This document shows, in pieces, positions 56,385-64,000 of a stretch of 64,000 nt of DNA; the first letter of the stretch is position 1, and every line of letters starts with the position of its first letter. The stretch comes from Pythium myriotylum (Eukaryota; Oomycota; Peronosporomycetes; Pythiales; Pythiaceae), in assembly GCA_023091665.1 (NCBI GenBank), contig JALJCQ010000008.1, positions 744,001 to 808,000 of the forward strand, in the 5' to 3' direction. The notes beneath the pieces are model-generated. The model had not been told where the DNA came from and made no database searches. It worked only from the letters and a program-made list of their open reading frames with translations. The translations under genes were made by a program, and so were the position numbers.

Positions 56385-57035
56385 TCACCTGCTGACACTC
56401 GGTGGACTCGTGATCGGCTTGCAACCGTATACACCAGTGCGAGCAATCAAACCACAGAACGAACCGTACGGGAGTCCATTCTGAGCTCCTGGGCAGTTGC
56501 CGTTGCTTCTCTGTTGGACGCATGCCGGTTCATCAACGCAGAAGATTGTCCGTACTCCTTCAATGCTCATTGGCGTCGCACCTTTGGAGCATACGCCGTC
56601 CGGTCCGGCGGGGGCTGGCGCTGGTCTAGAGGTCGGTGTTGAAGTCGGAGTCGCTGTAGGGGCGGCTGTGGGTACCACCGACGGAGAGGCCGTGACACCA
56701 TTCGGCTTGCATCCGTAGACACCAGAGGCCACTTTCCCGCAGTTAGAACCGTTTGGTAGACCAAACTGCGGACCAGGACAAGCACCACTGCTTACGTCTG
56801 CCATGCAGATAGGACCTTTGGACAGACAGAAGATGCCTCGGACACCCTCGACACTCATCTCGTATTCTCCATTCTTGCACTGCGACCCATCTGTTCGGGA
56901 GGGAACTGGCGTGATCGAAGTTACCCCTGGTGTCGTTGTCGGCGCCGTTGTCGGTGCTTGAGTGCCGATGATGTCTAAAGGGAAGACAATCTCCTGTGTT
57001 GCTGCAAGTTCGCGGACGAGTACCTGATGGGTGAG
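56385..57035 (-). pseudogene. 6CR-6: 5'-truncated copy of 6CR-3 joined in frame to unrelated sequence
   Basis: The minus strand from 56964 down to 56385 carries modules 4 and 5 of 6CR-3 (from about residue 270) with an intact stop. Signal peptide and modules 1-3 are missing. The frame stays open across the junction into unrelated sequence reading VLVRELAATQEIVFPLDIIG. Immediately upstream is a possible acceptor (CCCATCAG), with a possible donor GTACCT and another protein-like exon (VNRKLSNPSSRLVP) beyond it. So the duplicated tail may have captured exons of a former gene. Without a signal peptide I regard it as a truncated remnant; a chimeric gene is the alternative. Confidence 0.65.
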
Positions 57036-57488
57036 GGAAGAGTTGTGAGTTGTGAAGTGTATCGGTGCTAATATTACTCGAGAGGCAGGAATAAGGTACG
57101 GGCACGAGTCTGCTTGATGGATTGGAGAGCTTGCGGTTGACTTTAGGCCAAACGGTCGACTGGAGACGACAAGCTGGAGCTAGAATCGCCAACCCGGAGG
57201 CAGTATTTTCCTGCTTAGGCTTCCTGGTCTTGGCCTTGGCCTCGGCAGTATCGTTCTCCTTAGTATTGGTCCCTTCTTTCGGTTTGATTGTCGTGATGAT
57301 GATGAAAGCTGGGGTCTATCGTGTTACATTTGTTTGGACGACCGGAACCAGCAGCGATTCAAGCATGCCGCAGTACTTGAATCGCTGGTTCCGAATTTCA
57401 TCGAACTTAGTCGTGTCACATAAACTGGCGAGCCGTGAGGGCCACTAAGTTCGCGCTGCCCAGTTCGACGATCCATTTCGTCCGCACA
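57036..57488. other. intergenic, breakpoint flank
   Basis: About 450 bp between the truncated 6CR-6 and the Tim44-like gene. Holds the possible captured exon on the minus strand (about 57100-57250) and the hairpin at 57343-57393. Confidence 0.4.
57343..57393. repeat. 18-bp inverted repeat with 12-nt loop
   Basis: The right arm CTTGAATCGCTGGTTCCG (57376-57393) is complementary to 57343-57363. The left arm is the same except for three extra bases (AGC duplicated). A strong potential hairpin. Confidence 0.85.
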
Positions 57489-58519
57489 ATGATGCGCAGC
57501 AGCTCCGCCGTGCGGCGCTCTCTCTCGCTGCGTCGCCGCGCGCTCGCGAGCCAAAACGCGGTACGTTCGCGCATTTCGCCACGCGCGCACGGTCTCCCGA
57601 CCGACCGTGGCGCGCTGGAAGCTGCGGTCAACGTTTGGCGGCTGACTGCGACTACGAACAGGTCCTCCGAGCGTTCTCGTCCAAGCCAGAGACCAAGCAG
57701 ACGGTGTTCGATGGTCTCGCAGGGATCTCCGAGTTTGCCGGGCGCGTGAGAGACAGACTGTCCCAGTTCGAGCGGTACCAAGAGCACAACGTCTTCCCGC
57801 CGGCCATGAACCTCTTCTCTCGATACCTGCTCTTTGCTCGACTCCAGCTGCCCACGCAGACCCAGATCGACGCCGTCGAGTTCCTAGGAGGCGCACAGCA
57901 CGCCGTGGACCTCGCACTGCACACGATGTTCTCACAGGAGGTCGTGAACTATGCATTTGGCGAGATCGCCGAGTCACCAGCGACGCAAACCCTTCAAAAG
58001 ATTATGTCGCCCATGTGTTTCGATATGTTCTTCCAAGGCCTGAAGGCTATGAAAGGCACCCTTCGAACAATGGAGATGAATGAACTGGATATCAAGGCTG
58101 TCCACTTGGCTGGCGTCACATGGGAGAAGCTGACTCTTGCGGAGATCAAGCAGCAGGAAAAAGATGACCTTGTGTCGACCCACGAGCTCATCAAGGCCCG
58201 GTTCTTGCTCGAATCTATGGCCCAGAATCCGACTAAAGCGCCCGGTGCGATAGTGCTTCAAGGTGCGAAGGATATCGAGAGCATTGTGATCGAAGACAGT
58301 GATTACGAGACGATTGTTGAACGTCTCCGTCTTGACGTTGTCACAGAGACGACGGAGAGCGTGACAACTGCAACGTACGACGGCGAGGGCGAGCCCCAGA
58401 GTATCACTCGCGACACTGCAGCGCTCTGGCGCTTCGAGTCGATCGTGACGACACCAGATGACATCGACTGGCGTATCCTTACCTTCATGGAGCGGGCTCC
58501 GGGATCCACGCTTCTGTGA
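57489..58519 (+). CDS. mitochondrial Tim44-like domain protein
   Basis: Exons 57489-57560 and 57662-58519 encode 309 residues; the intron has donor GTACGT and acceptor CGAACAG, phase 0. The joined N-terminus is a textbook mitochondrial presequence: MMRSSSAVRRSLSLRRRALA then a cleavage-like AFSS. The mature part is alpha/beta with LALHTMFSQEVVNYAFGEI, a region of acidic helices (EIKQQEKDDLVSTHELIKA) and a closing ALWRFESIVTTPDDIDWRI, the pattern ending Tim44/mL45-type NTF2-like folds. It could therefore be a matrix import factor or a membrane-associated mitoribosomal protein. The family is inferred from presequence and fold pattern, not a strong motif. It ends 77 bp from the convergent VASt gene. 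Confidence 0.65.
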
Positions 58520-58596
58520 TTGTGGAATGTAACGTCGAGGCAAAACGACAGAATGAAGATGATTTCTATTGTCTTTTAAATATGTCGTACTCTAGG

Positions 58597-61401
58597 TTAG
58601 TGAGGTCGTTGGGTCCGGAAGAACTCATTAAGAGTGGCTACAGCTCCGTCGACTAGGCTCTGCTCACAGACGCTTCGGCTAGCACCATCTGTGGACACCT
58701 GTAGCTTGCTTGTGAGCAGTGATGTGGTTTCTCTCAATTCGTTTAGTTGAACCTGCTGTGATCGGATCACGAACACGCAGTACAGCAACAAGATCACAGT
58801 GATAAGCTGGACCAGGGCTTGCGGGTTCTCAAGCAATTGAGTCACGTCGAAGTGCGGAAGCGACAATACGGCTGACTGAGGAGTGACCTCAGGCAAGCTA
58901 GATACCTGTGACTTGATGGTGCTATCGCTAGACACCGATACCCGGCGTGACGCTGTTTGCTCCTCTGTGACCTTGACAGAAGTGTTGGTTGGTTTCTGCG
59001 GGACATTGGAAACCAAGCGTCGCACAGGGACGCTGGATCCGTGCTCCTGCAAGTATACGATGGCATTCTTGGCCCACAGTTCTTGCCCCTCTTTGGATTC
59101 TGAACGCGTGGACGAGTCGATTTGTGACTTGAACCACGTTGACTTGATGAAGTTGACGATCAGACCAGCCTGAACATGGCAGTAATGTTTGCCATCTCGC
59201 GTGAATACCCATCGTGATTCAATTTCGAAGTAATCGCTGAATGGAATGCTAGACATTCGAAGTAGATCCGATACAACAAACCGCGTCCACTTGGAGCCAT
59301 CTGTCGACTTCTCAACACGCAATCGTTGTAGGCGGCAGCATCCGGCGTAAAGGGGTAGCCCTGGGAACTTTGTCTTGGGTGGATGCTTTGAGCGGACGTT
59401 ACGAAAATGGGTATAGTCGTTCTCCTTCGAAATGACGAAGCCCTTTGCAACCGTGGCCTCATTCTCACTCGTGATTTCCTGCCAGTCCTCGATGTCAATG
59501 TCAATGTCCTTGGTCTTCTCCATATGGTCACGCAAGAATGTCTTTCCGTGGTCATCGCTCCAAAGCAAATCAAAAACACTCTGAGTATCAGCCCGCAAGT
59601 CGCAGTCCAACAGAATTGACATCCGCGACAACAACGCGTCGGGAGCCAACGGTTCCTCATCACTGGCGCTGCTGCTCGTCGTCGACATGGCTTCGTCGTG
59701 ATCATCCGAAAATGCGACGTGACTGCGCTTCTCACTTTCGTCATCATCTTCATCATCGACATCAATGCACCCGCCCGAAGACGCGGCCATGAAACTCGCA
59801 AGGTCGTCGCCTCCGGCGTGACTAGTGCTCATGTGGTTGGCAAAAATCTTATACGAGCGACGGCGTCCGAGCGCCTGCTGCTTGAGCACATCGGAGCTAA
59901 GTGGCTGCGCCATTTCCTTTTTCCGCGCTTCCTGGAATGCACGGACGAGCTGGTCCATCCGCACGAAGCACAGATCTCGCAAGCCATTAAACTCAGCGAA
60001 AAAGTGCTTCTCTTTGCCGGACTTCGTGTTGATCTGGAGCGCGTTGATGTAGTAGAACTCTGGTTTGATGAGGGAGTGTAAGTCGTCGAAGGCGATCTTG
60101 ATCTTGTGAGTCTTGTAGCCGCGAAAGCAAACGTGCTCACGAGTGAGAAACAAGTGGCCATAAAAAGGCGCAAAATCTACAAAATAGGAGCAGTTGAAGA
60201 CAGTCACAGGGATCTCGTGCTGTGGGAGATCGAACTCGCGGATAAGCACGTCGCTGGGTGGGGGCGGCAGCCCACTCCAGGTGATTTGTGTTGTCTGTGC
60301 TTGCGCATGGAAGTCACGGATGCGATTGAAGCATCCGTCGCACACACGCTGCTCGCCCTTCGACAGGTAAAGCTGGAAAGGTACGATCACAGTCTTGGTA
60401 GAGCATTTGGCGCAGAAGGAGCCGCCGCAGTTGCGACAATGGTGACGCCCCTGTGTGAGCAGCGATCCAATATCATCGTGGCAGTTCTCACACGAAAACA
60501 TATTGGCGAATGGCGGAGGAGGCAGGTTCGGGTTGGTCGCGACGACTGTACTGTTGAGTCTGGAGAGATCGTCTTCCAGAACTACTGACGTCGTCGACGG
60601 GCGAGCTGTCAGCTTCGGTGGGTTGCTCGGTGCGTCATCGAGTGTTTGTGGTTCTGTTGTTAGCTCTTGTGGCTGGTTGGCGTTGTTGCCGCGCAAGAAG
60701 AACAACCGGGAGGTCGTTTCGAGGAAGGACTCGGCCAGCGTCGGCGGCTGGCGGATGTTCCCCGTGGAGGCTGTCGGCCGCAGCGTCGGCGGCGACAGGA
60801 TGGCCTTCATCGCGAGATCTTCGGTCGGGAAGAAGATCCGCAGCGGCGCGTCGCGCCGTCGCATCTTGGACGAGCTCGACCTGAAGGTCGGCGCCGGCGC
60901 GATCGAGGCGACGGACGAGGCGGCGCCGTCGCTCTCGTCGGACGACGCCACGCTGTCTCGCGCTTGCTGACCATCTAGCTCTTCTTCGTCTCGCAGTTCG
61001 TGTTCTTGTTCGCCCACGGCAGCGACGATGGCATCGCTCGGCATCGTCACGGTCTGCAGCAGCACGGGCGACGACTGCGTGTGGGGAAGTGCGCTCAGCA
61101 GCGCGGCCGAGTCGCGGCGGCCGGCGGTCTCCGAGTCGCGGATCGGTGCGCTCTTGACCGCGCTGTCTCTCCTCTCGCCAATGTCGTCTGGCCGTGGCTC
61201 GGCTTCGTGGGACGGGCCCGGCAACTCGTCCCACGCTGGCGGCGCGGGCTCTTCGCTCGCGGTCGGCGAGCGCTCGCGGGCGCTCTCTCGCGGGGCTTCG
61301 GAATCACCGGCGGCGTCCGGGCACGGCGAGTCTTCTCGGAGGTCCATGGCGGCGTCTCGGCCGTTGCAGTTGTGATCGCCGTCGAGCGCCGAGCTGAACA
61401 T
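58597..61401 (-). CDS. FYVE-GRAM-VASt membrane protein (Lam/Aster-like lipid transfer)
   Basis: Single exon, 934 residues. The first 290 residues are charged and disordered. FYVE-type zinc finger at about 298-355 (CENCHDDIGSLLTQGRHHC, CGGSFCAKC, RVCDGC); the RHHCRNCG core is present but the WxxD part is not obvious. GRAM domain at about 395-500 (CSYFVDFAPFYGHLFLTREH, VCFRGYKTHKIKIAFDDL). VASt (StART-like) domain at about 590-780 (DCDLRADTQSVFDLLWSDD, WVFTRDGKHYCHVQAGLIV). A single C-terminal TM at about 870-890 (LVQLITVILLLYCVFVI), then a short coil. GRAM-VASt-TM is the layout of sterol transporters at ER contact sites (yeast Lam, animal Aster/GRAMD1); the added FYVE finger suggests targeting to PI3P membranes. 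Confidence 0.88.
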   Translation of the reverse strand: MFSSALDGDHNCNGRDAAMDLREDSPCPDAAGDSEAPRESARERSPTASEEPAPPAWDELPGPSHEAEPRPDDIGERRDSAVKSAPIRDSETAGRRDSAALLSALPHTQSSPVLLQTVTMPSDAIVAAVGEQEHELRDEEELDGQQARDSVASSDESDGAASSVASIAPAPTFRSSSSKMRRRDAPLRIFFPTEDLAMKAILSPPTLRPTASTGNIRQPPTLAESFLETTSRLFFLRGNNANQPQELTTEPQTLDDAPSNPPKLTARPSTTSVVLEDDLSRLNSTVVATNPNLPPPPFANMFSCENCHDDIGSLLTQGRHHCRNCGGSFCAKCSTKTVIVPFQLYLSKGEQRVCDGCFNRIRDFHAQAQTTQITWSGLPPPPSDVLIREFDLPQHEIPVTVFNCSYFVDFAPFYGHLFLTREHVCFRGYKTHKIKIAFDDLHSLIKPEFYYINALQINTKSGKEKHFFAEFNGLRDLCFVRMDQLVRAFQEARKKEMAQPLSSDVLKQQALGRRRSYKIFANHMSTSHAGGDDLASFMAASSGGCIDVDDEDDDESEKRSHVAFSDDHDEAMSTTSSSASDEEPLAPDALLSRMSILLDCDLRADTQSVFDLLWSDDHGKTFLRDHMEKTKDIDIDIEDWQEITSENEATVAKGFVISKENDYTHFRNVRSKHPPKTKFPGLPLYAGCCRLQRLRVEKSTDGSKWTRFVVSDLLRMSSIPFSDYFEIESRWVFTRDGKHYCHVQAGLIVNFIKSTWFKSQIDSSTRSESKEGQELWAKNAIVYLQEHGSSVPVRRLVSNVPQKPTNTSVKVTEEQTASRRVSVSSDSTIKSQVSSLPEVTPQSAVLSLPHFDVTQLLENPQALVQLITVILLLYCVFVIRSQQVQLNELRETTSLLTSKLQVSTDGASRSVCEQSLVDGAVATLNEFFRTQRPH

Positions 61402-62399
61402 ACACCTTGTTCACCTTGGCGCTGGGACACCCTCTGGAGTGGCGCACATAACCTAGAGTCGCTATCTCAGTCTATTTTGGGCATTCGATTGAGATTCGGC
61501 GGTTTCAATCTACTTATATACGTTACGTACTGACTGCGACAGCTCTTGAAGTGGGACTTTCTGGGTGTGTGGCCTCAAGTCATCAGCGACAGACGAGACT
61601 CGCGCTTGCGACTGAGATGGATGGACGAGTCGCACGGTGCGGCGCGCGCGGCGATCTCTCGGCGGCGATTGGGGCGCGTCGCCTGGCGACTAACGAGGCG
61701 TCGGGTGGATTGGGGGGGGGGGAGAAGCCCCCTGCTCAGTCGCGTGCGAGGCCGATGAAGCGACCACGTGACGTGGTCGGATGGATGGGAGGCTGCCGGA
61801 GCGGACAGAATGGGCGCTTGGTCAAGAGCTACACTTGTCGACCGATCGTTAGGCCTCGTGGGAGGCTGATGCCACGGGGCGTCACGCCACCAAAGTCTAG
61901 TGACCACTCCACGAGATCTCGGTGGCGTCAGGTCAGCCGGCGACTGGAGTTGAAGAAAAGTAAATCCATCGAACTCCCCCTATCGCAGGCACCTCGGCCG
62001 ATCTGAACGACGCACGACCTCGCCACTTCAATGATGGTAGCGGCTGCGAGACACCCGAGAATGGCACGACCGAAGCTTCGCAGACCAGGAGGATGATGCA
62101 GCGAGAGGAAAGCGGTCTTCCTTCGTCATCTTGTGAACTGTGTGTACTGTACCGAGACAATCATGAACGTCCGCAGTTGCCAGAGGGGGTTCGTCCTCGT
62201 CTCCAGACTTCTTCGACGTCTCTACTGTGAAGAGCTCTCTTCGTCGCGAAGCAGAGTGGTTCTTTCAAGAACCTTCGGAGGACCGCGATCTTTGGCTTTA
62301 GCTCGCGAACGAGTCGTGTCTCCAAGACAGCCATAATCATGGCAAAGAAGTCAATGACTGCCCTACCTCCCACAAGTAAGGATACAGCCCCGACGCCAC
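61402..62399. other. intergenic, promoter of the VASt gene and unknown sequence
   Basis: About 1 kb with a G run around 61711-61720 and only short frames. A heat-shock-element-like site lies at 62264-62276. No gene recognised. Confidence 0.4.
62264..62276. promoter_or_regulatory. heat-shock-element-like site
   Basis: TTCAAGAACCTTC has three contiguous alternating units (TTCnnGAAnnTTC); a further TTC lies at 62260-62262. No heat-inducible gene is recognisable close by, so relevance is uncertain. Confidence 0.3.
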
Positions 62400-63625
62400 G
62401 GGCTACTCCATTGGGCGTGGCGACTTCCCCACGACGCTGTCTGTCGACAGACAAACACGCCAGCAACCAACGCAAATACCACGACGGAAGTCGTCGTTAC
62501 AGAATGTTTTGAGGAAGTGCAGTCAGTTTGTGCAGTTGGCTCGGTGCCATTGAGTAAGCCAACTTCTTCGAGCCACCACTTTGGGTAGAGGAGCTTCTTG
62601 GGGTGAAGGTTGGCTCCATCCAAAATGATCACCAGATGCCCGTCGTGGCACTCTTTCGTGAAGTGCTCGTAAAAGCACTAACGCTATTCGCCGCATAGTC
62701 ATTTACTTGTTTCGTGAGATAAGCTCGTACAGCGCCTTCTCCCGCTGCCGCTTGCTGTATCACGTGTGATTGATAATTGGCTACCCTCTTCTCGAAGTCG
62801 AGCTGAACGTGCTCATCCTCGGGATGGATACACTTGCGAAAACGAGCAGCGCAGTTGCCCACAAGTGCGTTCACCGAGACGATGACGGCTTGTCAAACAT
62901 AAATAACAAACTATTGGAGTACTGAGGCGGCAGACTATCAACCTTGGCATGAACAGTATCATGATTCTCGATTTTCACCAGGACCAAGCAGATCCGAATA
63001 AACGTTTTCCCAGAATCCGGCTTCCGCAAATCGTTCCGTGGCTACATCAAAGATGTTTCTTGATACGATGAAGTTGTTTGCATCGTCGAGATCAATCTTG
63101 TGTGTCACAATAGTATTTGCTACGACAGCGACGTGGTCGTCTGGCACCCGCTGAGCCACCCAAATCGCCGATGCGCCAGTGTCATCCGGTAGACAACCAA
63201 GCCTCGTTGGGATCTGCAGTCGTTAGAGCCCCCCATCCATGGCTCACCGAGGACGTCATCTCCTTCCGATGCCGCACAGTACTATCCGTACTTGATGGCA
63301 AGCTCCCCTATGAGCTGGAATGCCTCACTTGCCTACATTGTTCGCTGCATCGCAACACCGCAATGTCGAATACAGCTTTGCCACCGTACTTGGCATGTTT
63401 GCTATAATATCGTCCGTCGCGCGTCCTTCTCCAAAGACTAGCTGGTGTTCGTTCATGATGCCGTAAACACCGTCAATGTCCGCGTAGGTCTCTTGTTCAA
63501 CACCGAGCCGATCGGTGTTGAACCAATGGAAGAGACGACGATCGAGATCATCTCGCTTATAGACATTACCGCGGGTGCCGGTAACTGGTGCACAAGTGAA
63601 TCAGACGAGTGCGCATCAGTTCAGG
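62400..63625 (-). pseudogene. decayed C69-family dipeptidase
   Basis: On the minus strand, pieces of a peptidase C69 (dipeptidase/secernin-like) protein appear in the right order but in different frames: VYGIMNEHQLVFGEG (near 63460), EAFQLIGELAIKYG followed by an in-frame TAG, ADPNEAW, then after a frame change PDDTGASAIWVAQRVPDDH (63100-63190) with DDANNFIVSRNIFDVATERF. After a gap comes VDSLPPQYSN, NALVGNCAARFRK (about 62840) and, after another frame change, LYPKWWLEEVGLLN (about 62580) and a C-terminal hydrophobic segment. The N-terminal catalytic Cys region is absent. A substantial middle part between residues near 62960 and 62930 is missing. Multiple stops, frameshifts and deletions make this a clear pseudogene. 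Confidence 0.85.
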
Positions 63626-63788
63626 CTTAAAGTGACGAACTATATCGAGGATACCCGAAACGCGTCGTGAGCTGCACCGTCCACGTGCTTTCGAGCAGGC
63701 GATTTCCGTATTACGGAATTCGCAAAGAGCAGTCCGGAGAGTGAGTCGTCATAGGCGAGCCATTTCGCCAGCATCCAAGCTGCCTATC

Positions 63789-64000
63789 ATGAACTTCTAT
63801 CAGGCCTTCAAGCAGCAGCCGGCAATGGTTGGCATGACCTCACCGTCATCGGAGCCAACACGCTCCTCCTCTGACAGCTTCGTGAATACAAGCAACCTCA
63901 GAACAAGAGTCTGCGACTGCTGTGTCGTTGGGCTCGTCGCCTGGCTGACCATGTCGGAGGGACGCAAAACGGAGCCAAGGGACTCCAGGCACAACCGATT
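63789..64000 (+). CDS. possible gene start, runs off right edge
   Basis: An open frame from the ATG at 63789 to the window end reads MNFYQAFKQQPAMVGM..., with a Ser-rich stretch, a Cys-rich hydrophobic piece (RVCDCCVVGLVAWLTM) and a basic end. The frame is open further upstream too. No homology recognised. Only 70 residues are visible, so coding status is uncertain. Confidence 0.25.
   Translation, partial: MNFYQAFKQQPAMVGMTSPSSEPTRSSSDSFVNTSNLRTRVCDCCVVGLVAWLTMSEGRKTEPRDSRHNR

Larger units (their letters stand above)
53581..56964. repeat. right arm of 3.35 kb inverted duplication
   Basis: Reverse complement of 49842-53195. It ends inside the coding sequence of the 6CR-3 type: homology fades over about 10 bases past 56964, leaving a patchy match to 56975. 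Confidence 0.92.

Noticed and set aside
49842..56964. Interpretation as a transposon with long terminal inverted repeats
   Set aside because: The 385 bp centre has no transposase, the arms hold ordinary secreted-protein genes, and no target-site duplication is evident.
1..64000. tRNA, rRNA, CRISPR array, prokaryotic operon or integrated phage
   Set aside because: I looked for tRNA-like T-loops, rRNA blocks and regular short repeats and found none; gene structure is eukaryotic throughout.

Overview
This window comes from a nuclear genome of an oomycete, most likely a Pythium/Phytophthora-type (peronosporalean or pythialean) species. Two genes encode secreted transglutaminase elicitors of the oomycete GP42 type, each carrying a Pep-13-like core. 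Genes are compact, with short (about 50-110 nt) GT..AG introns. There are LRR-TKL receptor kinases, Ala/Pro/Thr-rich secreted proteins and mitochondrial presequences, and no operons or bacterial signals.

Left block (1-6937), mostly housekeeping: an N-terminal fragment of an unknown protein (-), a six-exon gene resembling CSTPP1/C11orf49 (+), mitochondrial ribosomal protein bL35 (-), the UFM1 protease UFSP2 (+) and a PH-domain protein (-).

Glycosyltransferase block (7908-20604): five paralogous type-II-membrane glycosyltransferase-like genes (called GT-A to GT-E here), in two convergent pairs plus a singleton. A GOLD-like/coiled-coil gene (12659-14523) sits among them. The paralogs differ by precise presence or absence of two introns, and GT-D has an in-frame TAA in its first exon.

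Middle block (20907-42963): two tandem transglutaminase elicitors, a J-domain/CAP-Gly fusion, a TAZ-type zinc-finger protein, a secreted GlpQ-type glycerophosphodiester phosphodiesterase, a DUF1769-PH-DUF547 membrane protein, a WD40 protein, long-form tRNase Z and a five-exon LRR receptor kinase.

Secreted repeat block (43209-57035): five full-length genes and one truncated gene encode secreted proteins built from five 58-residue, six-cysteine modules joined by Pro/Ala/Thr linkers (called 6CR-1 to 6CR-6 here). I do not recognise the module. Two of the genes plus flanks form a near-perfect 3.35 kb inverted repeat around a 385 bp spacer. A third almost identical copy shares only the coding cassette. 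This young, actively homogenising secreted family is the most novel part of the window.

Right block (57489-64000): a mitochondrial Tim44-like protein (+), a FYVE-GRAM-VASt lipid-transfer-like membrane protein (-), a clearly decayed C69-family dipeptidase (-) and a possible gene start running off the edge.

Exon junctions were inferred by hand from reading frame, splice consensus and paralog comparison. Family names rest on recognised motifs, not on searches.
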